DNA of 64,000 nt, taken from NCBI GenBank assembly GCA_026545765.1, contig CM048839.1, positions 66,451,187-66,515,186 of the forward strand. The letters are read 5' to 3'. A model generated the notes under the pieces. It searched no databases. It worked only from the letters and a program-made list of their open reading frames with translations, and was not told where the DNA came from. Each line of letters begins with the position of its first letter. Positions within the stretch are counted from its first letter, which is position 1. Below, piece by piece: positions 52,844-64,000 of this stretch. Origin of the DNA: Plantago major. Taxonomy: Eukaryota > Streptophyta > Magnoliopsida > Lamiales > Plantaginaceae. The position numbers and the translations under genes were made by a program.

Positions 52844-54870
52844 TCTACTTGAGAGTTAAACCACACACATAAGGAGTGGGATAAACAACAAATATAAAAT
52901 TCTACTCGAGAGTTAAACAACACAATAAAGGAGTGGGATAGTTACAAATGGAGAAGTCAATTTGAGATTTAAACAACACATCGGAGGGGTAATAAAATAA
53001 CAAACGAAAAACTCTACTTGAGAGTTAAACAATACACAAAAGGAGTGGGATAAACAACAAACGAACAACACCACTCGAGAGATAAACAACACATCAAAGG
53101 AGTGGGATAATGTCAAACGAAGAATTCTATTCAAGATTTAAACAATACACAGAAGGAGTAAGAGTATGACAAGCGAAGAACTCTACTTCAGAGTTAAACC
53201 ACACACATAAGGAGTGGGATAAACAACAAATGTAAAATTCTACTCGAGAGTTAAACAACACAATAAAGGAGTGGGATAATTACAAATGGAGAAGTCAATT
53301 TGAGATTTAAAAAACACATCGGAGGGGTAATAAAATAACAAACGAAAAACTCTACTTGAGAGTTAAACAATACACAAAATGAGTGGGATAAACAACAAAT
53401 GAACAACACCATTCGAGAGATAAACAACACATCAAAGGAATGGGATAATGTCAAACGAAGATGTCTATTCGAGATTTAAACTATACACAGAAGGTGTAAG
53501 AGTATCACAAACGAAGAACTCTACTTGAGAGTTAAACCACACACATAAAGAGTGGGATAAACAACAAATGTAAAATTCTACTGGAGAGTTAAACAACATA
53601 ATAAAGGAGTTGGATAATTACAAATGGAGAAGTCAATTTGAAATTTAAACAACACATCGGAGGGGTAATAAAATAACAAACGAAAAACTCTACTTGAGAG
53701 TTAAACAATACACAAAATGAGTGGGATAAACAACAAACGAACAACACCATTCGAGAGATAAACAACACATCAAAGGATTGGGATAATGTCAAACGAAGAT
53801 GTCTATTCGAGATTTAAACTATACATAGAAGGAGTAAGAGTATCACAAACAAAGAACTCTACTTCAGAGTTAAACCACACACATAAGGAGTGGGATAAAC
53901 AACAAATGTAAAATTCTACTCGAGAGTTAAACAACACAATAAAGGAGTTGGATAATTACAAATGGAGAAGTCAATTTGAAATTTAAACAACACATCGGAG
54001 GGGTAATAAAATAACAAACGAAAAACTCTACTTGAGAGTTAAACAATACACAAAAGGAGTGGGATAAACAACAAACGAACAACACCACTCGAGAGATAAA
54101 CAACACATCAAAGGAGTGGGATAATGTCAAACGAAGAATTCTATTCGAGATTTAAACAATACACAGAAGGAGTAAGAGTATCACAAACGAAGAACTCTAC
54201 TTGAGAGTTAAACCACACACATAAGGAGTGGGATAAACAACAAATGTAAAATTCTACTCGAGAGTTAAACAACACAATAAAGGAGTAGGATAATTACAAA
54301 TGGAGAAGTCAATTTGAGATTTAAAAAACACATCGGAGGGTAATAAAATAACAAACGAAAAACTCTACTTGAGAGTTAAACAATACACAAAATGAGTGGG
54401 ATAAACAACAAACGAACAACACCATTCGAGAGATAAACAACACATCAAAGGAATGGGATAATGTCAAACGAAGATGTCTATTCGAGATTTAAACTATACA
54501 CAGAAGGAGTAAGAGTATCACAAACGAAGAACTCTACTTGAGAGTTAAACCACACACATAAGGAGTGGGATAAACAACAAATGTAAAATTCTACTCGAGA
54601 GTTAAACAACATAATAAAGGAGTTGGATAATTACAAATGGTGAAGTTAATTTGAAATTTAAACAACACATCGGCGGGGTAATAAAATAACAAACGAAAAA
54701 CTCTACTTGAGTGTTAAACAATACACAAAATGAGTGGGATAAACAACAAACGAACAACACCATTCGAGAGATAAACAACACATCAAACGAATGGGATAAT
54801 GTCAAACGAAGATGTCCATTCGAGATTTAAACAATACACAGAATGAGTAAGAGTATCACAAACGAAGAAC

Positions 54871-55195
54871 TCTACTTGAGAGTTAAACCACACACATAAG
54901 GAGTGGGATAAACAACAAATGTAAAATTCTACTCGAGAGTTAAACAACACAATAAAGGAGTTGGATAATTACAAATGGAGAAGTCAATTTGAAATTTAAA
55001 CAACACATCGGAGGGGTAATAAAATAACAAACGAAAAACTCTACTTGAGAGTTAAACAATACACAAAGTAGTGGGATAAACAGCAATCGAACAACACCAT
55101 TCGAGAGATAAACAACACATCAAAGGAGTGGGATAATGTCAAAAAAGAGATGTCTTTTTTTTTTAAATAACACAGGAAGTATCACACCGAAGAAC
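54871..55195. repeat. 325-bp HOR with foreign A/T stretch
   Basis: A to E are ordinary. The E/F joint is replaced at 55141-55164 by six A, GAGATGTC and ten T, followed by a shortened F (AAATAACACAGGAAG) and CACACCGAAGAAC. Confidence 0.85.
55141..55164 (+). other. Hairpin-like A6...T10 scar
   Basis: AAAAAAGA (55141-55148), loop GATG, TCTTTTTT (55153-55160), then four more T. No other unit of the window has this. It could be a local rearrangement or a consensus error in the assembly. Confidence 0.75.
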
Positions 55196-55521
55196 TCTAC
55201 TTGAGAGTTAAACCACACACATAAGGAGTGGGATAAACAACAAATGTAAAATTCTACTCGAGAGTTAAACAACACAATAAAGGAGTGGGATAATTACAAA
55301 TGGAGAAGTCAATTTGAGATTTAAAAAACACATCGGAGGGGTAATAAAATAACAAACGAAAAACTCTACTTGAGAGTTAAACAATACACAAAATGAGTGG
55401 GATAAACAACAAACGAACAACACCACTCGAGAGATAAACAACACATCAAAGGAGTGGGATAATGTCAAACGAAGAATTCTATTCGAGATTTAAACAATAC
55501 ACAGAAGGAGTAAGAGTATCA

Positions 55522-57078
55522 CAAACGAAGAACTCTACTTGAGAGTTAAACCACACACATAAAGAGTGGGATAAACAACAAATGTAAAATTCTACTCGAG
55601 AGTTAAACAACATAATAAAGGAGTTGGATAATTACAAATGGAGAAGTCAATTTGAGATTTAAACAACACATCGGAGGGGTAATAAAATAACAAACGAAAA
55701 ACTCTACTTGAGAGTTAAACAATACACAAAATGAGTGGGATAAACAACAAACGAACAACACCATTCGAGAGATAAACAACACATCAAAGGAATGGGATAA
55801 TGTCAAACGAAGATGTCTATTCGAGATTTAAACTATACACAGAAGGAGTAAGAGTATCACAAACGAAGAACTCTACTTGAGAGTTAAACCACACACATAA
55901 GGAGTGGGATAAACAACAAATGTAAAATTCTACTCGAGAGTTAAACAACACAATAAAGGAGTTGGATAATTACAAATGGAGAAGTCAATTTGAAATTTAA
56001 ACAACACATCGGAGGGGTAATAAAATAACAAACGAAAAACTCTACTTGAGTGTTAAACAATACACAAAATGAGTGGGATAAACAACAAACGAACAACACC
56101 ATTCGAGAGATAAACAACAACGAAGAACTCTACTTGAGAGTTAAACCACACACATAAGGAGTGGGATAAACAACAAATATAAAATTCTACTCGAGAGTTA
56201 AACAACACAATAAAGGAGTGGGATAGTTACAAATGGAGAAGTCAATTTGAGATTTAAACAACACATCGGAGGGGTAATAAAATAACAAACGAAAAACTCT
56301 ACTTGAGAGTTAAACAATACACAAAAGGAGTGGGATAAACAACAAACGAACAACACCACTCGAGAGATAAACAACACATCAAAGGAGTGGGAAAATGTCA
56401 AACGAAGAATTCTATTCGAGATTTAAACAATACACAGAAGGAGTAAGAGTATGACAAGCGAAGAACTCTACTTCAGAGTTAAACCACACACATAAGGAGT
56501 GGGATAAACAACAAATGTAAAATTCTACTCGAGAGTTAAACAACATAATAAAGGAGTTGGATAATTACAAATGGAGAAGTCAATTTGAGATTTAAAAAAC
56601 ACATCGGAGGGGTAATAAAATAACAAACGAAAAACTCTACTTGAGAGTTAAACAATACACAAAATGAGTGGGATAAACAACAAACGAACAACACCATTCG
56701 AGAGATAAACAACACATCAAAGGAATGGGATAATGTCAAACGAAGATGTCTATTCGAGATTTAAACTATACACAGAAGGAGTAAGAGTATCACAAACGAA
56801 GAACTCTACTTGAGAGTTAAACCACACACATAAGGAGTGGGATAAACAACAAATGTAAAATTCTACTCGAGAGTTAAACAACACAATAAAGGAGTTGGAT
56901 AATTACAAATGGAGAAGTCAATTTGAAATTTAAACAACACATCGGAGGGGTAATAAAATAACAAACGAAAAACTCTACTTGAGAGTTAAACAATACACAA
57001 AATGAGTGGGATAAACAACAAACGAACAACACCATTCGAGAGATAAACAACACATCAAAGGAGTGGGATAATGTCAAA
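55522..57078. repeat. Recurrent composite block, copy at offset 17118
   Basis: Unit order and most diagnostic variants match 38404-39960, including GGGAAAATGTC followed by ATGACAAGCG and CTTCAGAG. Scattered substitutions separate them. Confidence 0.7.
55872..56128. repeat. 257-bp truncated HOR
   Basis: Counterpart of 38754-39010 at offset 17118, but A reads CTTGAGAG. Confidence 0.92.
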
Positions 57079-57086
57079 CGAAGAAC
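56805..57086. repeat. 282-bp F-less HOR
   Basis: E ends GTCAAACGAAGAAC and the next A follows at 57087 with CCACGCACATAAGG. The final base of E is that of F, so the joint lies in ACGAAGAA. Confidence 0.88.
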
Positions 57087-58775
57087 TCTACTTGAGAGTT
57101 AAACCACGCACATAAGGAGTGGGATAAACAACAAATGTAAAATTCTACTCGAGAGTTAAACAACACAATAAAGGATTGGGATAATTACAAATGGAGAAGT
57201 CAATTTGAGATTTAAACAACACATCGGAGGGGTAATAAAATAACAAACGAAAAACTCTACTTGAGAGTTAAACAATACACAAAAGGAGTGGGATAAACAA
57301 CAAACGAACAACACCACTCGAGAGATAAACAACACATCAAAGGAGTGGGATAATGTCAAACGAAGAATTCTATTCGAGATTTAAACAATACACAGAAGGA
57401 GTAAGAGTATGACAAGCGAAGAACTCTACTTGAGAGTTAAACCACACACATAAGGAGTGGGATAAACAACAAATGTAAAATTCTACTCGAGAGTTAAACA
57501 ACATAATAAAGGAGTTGGATAATTACAAATGGCGAAGTTAATTTGAGATTTAAACAACACATCGGAGGTGTAATTAAAGAACAAACGAAAAACTCTACTT
57601 GAGAGTTAAACAATACACAAAATGAGTGGGATAAACAACAAACGAACAACACCATTCGAGAGATAAACAACACATCAAAGGAATGGGATAATGTCAAACG
57701 AAGATGTCTATTCGAGATTTAAACAATACACAGAAGGAGTAAGAGTATCACAAACGAAGAACTCTACTTGAGAGTTAAACCACACACATAAGGAGTGGGA
57801 TAAACAACAAATGTAAAATTCTACTCGAGAGTTAAACAACACAATAAAGGAGTGGGATAATTACAAATGGAGAAGTCAATTTGAGATTTAAACAACACAT
57901 CGGAGGGTAATAATGTAACAAACGAAAAACTCTACTTGAGAGTTAAACAATACACAAAATGAGTGGGATAAACAACAAACGAACAACACCACTCGAGAGA
58001 TAAACAACACATCAAAGGAGTGGGATAATGTCAAACGAAGAAGTCTATTCGAGATTTAAACAATACATAGAAGGAGTAAGAGTATCACAAACGAAGAACT
58101 CTACTTGAGAGTTAAACCACACACATAAGGAGTGGGATAAACAACAAATGTAAAATTCTACTCGAGAGTTAAACAACACAATAAAGGAGTGGGATAATTA
58201 CAAATGGAGAAGTCAATTTGAGATTTAAACAACACATCGGAGGGGTAATAAAATAACAAACGAAAAACTCTACTTGAGAGTTAAACAATACACAAAATGA
58301 GTGGGATAAACAACAAACGAACAACACCATTCGAGAGATAAACAACACATCAAAGGAATGGGATAATGTCAAACGAAGATGTCTATTCGAGATTTAAACA
58401 ATACACAGAAGGAGTAAGAGTATCACAAACGAAGAACTCTACTTGAGAGTTAAACCACACACATAAAGAGTGGGATAAACAACAAATGTAAAATTCTACT
58501 CGAGAGTTAAACAACATAATAAAGGAGTTGGATAATTACAAATGGAGAAGTCAATTTGAAATTTAAACAACACATCGGAGGGGTAATAAAATAACAAACG
58601 AAAAACTCTACTTGAGAGTTAAACAATACACAAAATGAGTGGGATAAACAACAAACGAACAACACCATTCGAGAGATAAACAACACATCAAAGGAATGGG
58701 ATAATGTCAAACGAAGATGTCCATTCGAGATTTAAACTATACACAGAAGGAGTAAGAGTATCACAAACAAAGAAC

Positions 58776-59032
58776 TCTACTTCAGAGTTAAACCACACAC
58801 ATAAGGAGTGGGATAAACAACAAATGTAAAATTCTACTCGAGAGTTAAACAACACAATAAAGGAGTTGGATAATTACAAATGGAGAAGTCAATTTGAAAT
58901 TTAAACAACACATCGGAGGGGTAATAAAATAACAAACGAAAAACTCTACTTGAGTGTTAAACAATACACAAAATGAGTGGGATAAACAACAAACGAACAA
59001 CACCATTCGAGAGATAAACAACAACGAAGAAC
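58776..59032. repeat. 257-bp truncated HOR
   Basis: A CTTCAGAG, D GAGTGTT; followed by the single-monomer insertion at 59033. Confidence 0.92.
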
Positions 59033-59088
59033 TCTACTTGAGAGTTAAACCACACACATAAGGAGTGGGATAAACAACAATGAAGAAC
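59033..59088. repeat. Solitary monomer A (56 bp) inserted before another A
   Basis: TCTACTTGAGAG ... GGGATAAACAACAATGAAGAAC is followed at 59089 by a complete A. The last bases are those of F, so this is a one-monomer step in the array. Confidence 0.88.
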
Positions 59089-59426
59089 TCTACTTGAGAG
59101 TTAAACCACACACATAAGGAGTGGGATAAACAACAAATGTAAAATTCTACTCGAGAGTTAAACAACATAATAAAGGAGTTGGATAATTACAAATGGAGAA
59201 GTCAATTTGAGATTTAAAAAACACATCGGAGGGGTAATAAAATAACAAACGAAAAACTCTACTTGAGAGTTAAACAATACACAAAATGAGTGGGATAAAC
59301 AACAAACGAACAACACCATTCGAGAGATAAACAACACATCAAAGGAATGGGATAATGTCAAACGAAGATGTCTATTCGAGATTTAAACAATACACAGAAG
59401 GAGTAAGAGTATCACAAACGAAGAAC

Positions 59427-59683
59427 TCTACTTGAGAGTTAAACCACACACATAAGGAGTGGGATAAACAACAAATGTAAAATTCTACTCGAGAGTTAAA
59501 CAACACAATAAAGGAGCTGGATAATTACAAATGGAGAAGTCAATTTGAAATTTAAACAACACATCGGAGGGGTAATAAAATAACAAACGAAAAACTCTAC
59601 TTGAGTGTTAAACAATACACAAAATGAGTGGGATAAACAACAAACGAACAACACCATTCGAGAGATAAACAACAACGAAGAAC
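59427..59683. repeat. 257-bp truncated HOR, left of a tandem pair
   Basis: B reads AAAGGAGCTGG, A CTTGAGAG, D GAGTGTT. Directly abuts another 257-bp unit. Confidence 0.92.
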
Positions 59684-59940
59684 TCTACTTGAGAGTTAAA
59701 CCACACACATAAGGAGTGGGATAAACAACAAATATAAAATTCTACTCGAGAGTTAAACAACACAATAAAGGAGTGGGATAATTACAAATGGAGAAGTCAA
59801 TTTGAAATTTAAACAACACATCGGAGGGGTAATAAAATAACAAACGAAAAACTCTACTTGAGTGTTAAACAATACACAAAATGAGTGGGATAAACAACAA
59901 ACGAACAACACCATTCGAGAGATAAACAACAACGAAGAAC
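59684..59940. repeat. 257-bp truncated HOR, right of a tandem pair
   Basis: A carries AAATATAAAATT, a form normally found in the full unit after a truncated one, and B GGAGTGGG. So it may be a recombinant of the two unit types. Confidence 0.92.
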
Positions 59941-61965
59941 TCTACTTGAGAGTTAAACCACACACATAAGGAGTGGGATAAACAACAAATGTAAAATTCT
60001 ACTCGAGAGTTAAACAACACAATAAAGGAGTGGGATAATTACAAATGGAGAAGTCAATTTGAGATTTAAACAACACATCGGAGGGGTAATAAAATAACAA
60101 ACGAAAACTCTACTTGAGAGTTAAACAATACACAAAAGGAGTGGGATAAACAACAAACGAACAACACCACTCGAGAGATAAACAACACATCAAAGGAGTG
60201 GGGTAATGTCAAACGAAGAATTCTATTCGAGATTTAAACAATACACAGAAGGAGTAAGAGTATCACAAACGAAGAACTCTACTTGAGAGTTAAACCACAC
60301 ACATAAGGAGTGGGATAAACAACAAATGTAAAATTCTACTCGAGAGTTAAACAACATAATAAAGGAGTTGGATAATTACAAATGGAGAAGTCAATTTGAG
60401 ATTTAAAAAACACATCGGAGGGGTAATAAAATAACAAACGAAAAACTCTACTTGAGAGTTAAACAATACACAAAATGAGTGGGATAAACAACAAACGAAC
60501 AACACCATTCGAGAGATAAACAACACATCAAAGGAATGGGATAATGTCAAACGAAGATGTCTATTCGAGATTTAAACAATACACAGGAGTAAGAGTATCA
60601 CAAACGAAGAACTCTACTTGAGAGTTAAACCACACACATAAGGAGTGGGATAAACAACAAATGTAAAATTCTACTCGAGAGTTAAACAACACAATAAAGG
60701 AGTGGGATAATTACAAATGGAGAAGTCAATTTGAGATTTAAAAAACACATCGGAGGGGTAATAAAATAACAAACGAAAAACTCTACTTGAGAGTTAAACA
60801 ATACACAAAATGAGTGGGATAAACAACAAACGAACAACACCATTCGAGAGATAAACAACACATCAAAGGAATGGGATAATGTCAAACGAAGATGTCTATT
60901 CGAGATTTAAACAATACACAGAAGGAGTAAGAGTATCACAAACGAAGAACTCTACTTGAGAGTTAAACCACACACATAAGGAGTGGGATAAACAACAAAT
61001 GTAAAATTCTACTCGAGAGTTAAACAACATAATAAAGGAGTTGGATAATTACAAATGGAGAAGTCAATTTGAAATTTAAACAACACATCGGACGGGTAAT
61101 AAAATAACAAACGAAAAACTCTACTTGAGAGTTAAACAATACAAAAAAAGGAGTGGGATAAACAACAAACGAACAACACCACTCGAGAGTTAAACAACAC
61201 ATCAAAGGAGTGGGATAATGTCAAACGAAGAAGTCTATTCGAGATTTGAACAATACACAGAAGGAGTAAGAGTATCACAAACGAAGAACTCTACTTGAGA
61301 GTTAAACCACACACATAAGGAGTGGGATAAACAACAAATGTAAAATTCTACTCGAGAGTTAAACAACACAATAAAGTAGTGGGATAATTACAAATGGAGA
61401 AGTCAATTTGAGATTTAAAAAACACATCGGAGGGGTAATAAAATAACAAACGAAAAACTCTACTTGAGAGTTAAACAATACACAAAATGAGTGGGATAAA
61501 CAACAAATGAACAACACCATTCGAGAGATAAACAACACATCAAAGGAATGGGATAATGTCAAACGAAGATGTCTATTCGAGATTTAAACTATACACAGAA
61601 GGAGTAAGAGTATCACAAACGAAGAACTCTACTTGAGAGTTAAACCACACACATAAAGAGTGGGATAAACAACAAATGTAAAATTCTACTCGAGAGTTAA
61701 ACAACATAATAAAGGAGTTGGATAATTACAAATGGAGAAGTCAATTTGAAATTTAAACAACACATCGGAGGGGTAATAAAATAACAAACGAAAAACTCTA
61801 CTTGAGAGTTAAACAATACACAAAATGAGTGGGATAAACAACAAACGAACAACACCATTCGAGAGATAAACAACACATCAAAGGAATGGGATAATGTCAA
61901 ACGAAGATGTCTATTCGAGATTTAAACAATACATAGAAGGAGTAAGAGTATCACAAACAAAGAAC

Positions 61966-62222
61966 TCTACTTCAGAGTTAAACCACACACATAAGGAGTG
62001 GGATAAACAACAAATGTAAAATTCTACTCGAGAGTTAAACAACACAATAAAGGAGTTGGATAATTACAAATGGAGAAGTCAATTTGAAATTTAAACAACA
62101 CATCGGAGGGGTAATAAAATAACAAACGAAAAACTCTACTTGAGTGTTAAACAATACACAAAATGAGTGGGATAAACAACAAACGAACAACACCATTCGA
62201 GAGATAAACAACAACGAAGAAC
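61966..62222. repeat. 257-bp truncated HOR
   Basis: Counterpart of 38754-39010 at offset 23212; same A and D forms. Confidence 0.92.
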
Positions 62223-64000
62223 TCTACTTGAGAGTTAAACCACACACATAAGGAGTGGGATAAACAACAAATATAAAATTCTACTCGAGAGTTAAACAAC
62301 ACAATAAAGTAGTGGGATAATTACAAATGGAGAAGTCAATTTGAGATTTAAACAACACATCGGAGGGGTAATAAAATAACAAACGAAAAACTCTACTTGA
62401 GAGTTAAACAATACACAAAAGGAGTGGGATAAACAACAAACGAACAACACCACTCGAGAGATAAACAACACATCAAAGGAGTGGGAAAATGTCAAACGAA
62501 GAATTCTATTCGAGATTTAAACAATACACAGAAGGAGTAAGAGTATCACAAACGAAGAACTCTACTTGAGAGTTAAACCACACACATAAGGAGTGGGATA
62601 AACAACAAATGTAAAATTCTACTCGAGAGTTAAACAACACAATAAAGGAGTTGGATAATTACAATTACAAATTGATAATTCAATTTGATATTTAAAAAAC
62701 ACATCGGAGGGTAATAAAATAACAAACGAAAAACTCTACTTGAGAGTTAAACAATACACAAAATGAGTGGGATAAACAACAAATGAACAACACCATTCGA
62801 GAGATAAACAACACATCAAAGGAATGGGATAATGTCAAACGAAGATGTCTATTCGAGATTTAAACAATACACAGAAGGAGTAAGAGTATCACAAACGAAG
62901 AACTCTACTTGAGAGTTAAACCACACACATAAGATGTGGGATAAACAACAAATGTAAAATTCTACTCGAGAGTTAAACAACACAATAAAAAAGTGGGATA
63001 ATTTCAAATGGAGAAGTCAATTTGAGATTTAAACAACACATCGGAGGGTAATAAAATAACAAACGAAAAACTCTACTTGAGAGTTAAACAATACACAAAA
63101 TGAGTGGGATAAACAACAACCGAACAACACCACTCGAGAGTTAAACAACACATCAAAGGAGTGGGATAATGTCAAACGAAGAAGTCTATTCGAGATTTGA
63201 ACAATACACAAAAGGAGTAAGAGTATCACAAACGAAGAACTCTACTTGAGAGTTAAACCACACACATAAAGAGTGGGATAAACAACAAATGTAAAATTCT
63301 ACTCGAGAGTTAAACAACATAATAAAGGAGTTGGATAATTACAAATGGAGAAGTCAATTTGAAATTTAAACAACACATCGGACGGGTAATAAAATAACAA
63401 ACGAAAAACTCTACTTGAGAGTTAAACAATACACAAAATGAGTGGGATAAACAACAAACGAACAACACCACTCGAGAGATAAACAACACATCAAAGGAGT
63501 GGGATAATGTCAAACAAAGAAGTCTATTCGAGATTTAAACAATACACAGAAGGAGTAAGAGTATGACAAGCGAAGAACTCTACTTGAGAGTTAAACCACA
63601 CACATAAGGAGTGGGATAAACAACAAATGTAAAATTCTACTCGAGAGTTAAACAACACAATAAAGGAGTGGGATAATTACAAATGGAGAAGTCAATTTGA
63701 GATTTAAAAAACACATCGGAGGGTAATAAAATAACAAACGAAAAACTCTACTTGAGAGTTAAACAATACACAAAATGAGTGGGATAAACAACAAACGAAC
63801 AACACCATTCGAGAGATAAACAACACATCAAAGGAATGGGATAATGTCAAACGAAGATGTCTATTCGAGATTTAAACAATGCACAAAAGTAGTAAAAGTA
63901 TAACAAACGAAGAACTCTACTTGAGAGTTAAACCACACACATAAAGAGTGGGATAAACAACAAATGTAAAATTCTACTGGAGAGTTAAACAACATAATAA

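Larger units (their letters stand above)
1..64000. repeat. Satellite DNA array, 338-bp higher-order repeat of six 56-57-bp monomers
   Basis: The motif pair GAGAGTTAAACAA ... GGAGTGGGATAA recurs about every 56 bp from the first base to the last, and the full pattern recurs every 338 bp. No unique sequence longer than a few tens of bases interrupts it, and neither edge of the array lies in the window. Exemplar monomers are about one third G+C; the plus strand is A-rich (monomer A: 26 A against 12 T). Both strands lack an intron-bearing or long open frame, a tRNA or rRNA core, a transposon terminus or a telomeric repeat. Satellite identity is certain from the sequence. A centromeric or pericentromeric location is inference only. 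I do not recognise the family by name. Confidence 0.98.
33864..64000. repeat. Zone III: homogeneous HOR units with recurrent 257-bp variant
   Basis: Most 338-bp units here differ at few positions. Recurrent forms are CATAATAAAGGAGTTGG in B, TTTGAAATTTAAAC in C, AAAATGAGTGGG in D, AAAGGAATGGG in E and AAACTATACAC in F. Blocks of one to five units reappear at fixed offsets, for example 13833, 17118 and 23212 bp from 38.5-39.3 kb. No gene or other element is seen. Confidence 0.75.

Noticed and set aside
55155..55164. RNA polymerase III terminator (run of ten T)
   Set aside because: No A-box or B-box pair or structured RNA lies upstream; the run is part of a unique scar.
1088..63513. About 110 minus-strand open frames of 60-115 codons with very similar products (hydrophobic, Phe/Leu/Val/Cys-rich)
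   Set aside because: The common 67-codon frame starts at TTG, not ATG, covers 204 bp of each 338-bp repeat, and shifts frame from unit to unit because 338 is not divisible by 3. Indels are not kept to multiples of three, and the longer ones (115 codons at 42371-42718 and 43325-43672) arise from indels. The similarity is explained by the DNA repeat alone.
1..64000. CRISPR array
   Set aside because: Repeats are regular at 56 bp, but there are no unique spacers: the sequence between conserved cores is itself repeated in every HOR.
1..64000. Retrotransposon or LTR origin (for example ACATCGG in monomer C, which resembles a motif near some plant LTR ends)
   Set aside because: The motif is only seven bases and is inside a 56-bp monomer. 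No coding domain, primer-binding site, polypurine tract or target-site duplication is seen.
1..64000. Telomeric, rRNA, tRNA or 5S gene cluster
   Set aside because: No short telomere-like repeat and no conserved RNA core is present. Unit length and sequence do not fit any of these.

Overview
The window is one uninterrupted tandem (satellite) array with no gene, RNA gene or transposon that I can support. It begins and ends inside the array (monomer A at base 1, monomer B at base 64000), so the array is longer than 64 kb. An A-rich, gene-free block of this size with higher-order repeats (HORs) points to heterochromatin of a eukaryotic nucleus, such as pericentromeric, centromeric or subtelomeric DNA. 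Nothing in the sequence fixes the kingdom.

The basic unit is a monomer of 56-57 bp. Six monomer types, A-B-C-D-E-F (57+56+56+57+56+56), form a 338-bp HOR repeated on the order of 190 times. The HOR is itself a doubled trimer. A resembles D, B resembles E and C resembles F, with no length change, so the hierarchy is 56 -> 169 -> 338 bp. Free-standing 169-bp ABC trimers occur eight times between 19.3 and 32.2 kb. A and D each carry a 17-bp dyad, AACTCTACTTGAGAGTT, spaced exactly 169 bp apart, which is close to a nucleosomal repeat length.

Three zones can be told apart. Zone I (1 to about 14.74 kb) has relatively divergent units and contains a tandem duplication of period about 7.68 kb. Zone II (about 14.74 to 33.86 kb) is a mosaic subfamily with 169-bp trimers, 675-bp duplications, monomer-fusion units and six long G-tracts (10-16 G), all at the same site in monomer C. 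Zone III (33.86 to 64 kb) is the most homogeneous. It is marked by a recurrent, exactly 257-bp truncated HOR (13 copies here, 2 more in zone I) and by blocks that reappear at fixed offsets.

The many 60-115-codon open frames on the minus strand are by-products of the repeat: they start at TTG, change frame every 338 bp (338 is not a multiple of 3), and owe their conservation to the DNA repeat. The interest of the window lies in the nested repeat architecture and in the record of unequal exchange, deletion and homopolymer change it preserves.
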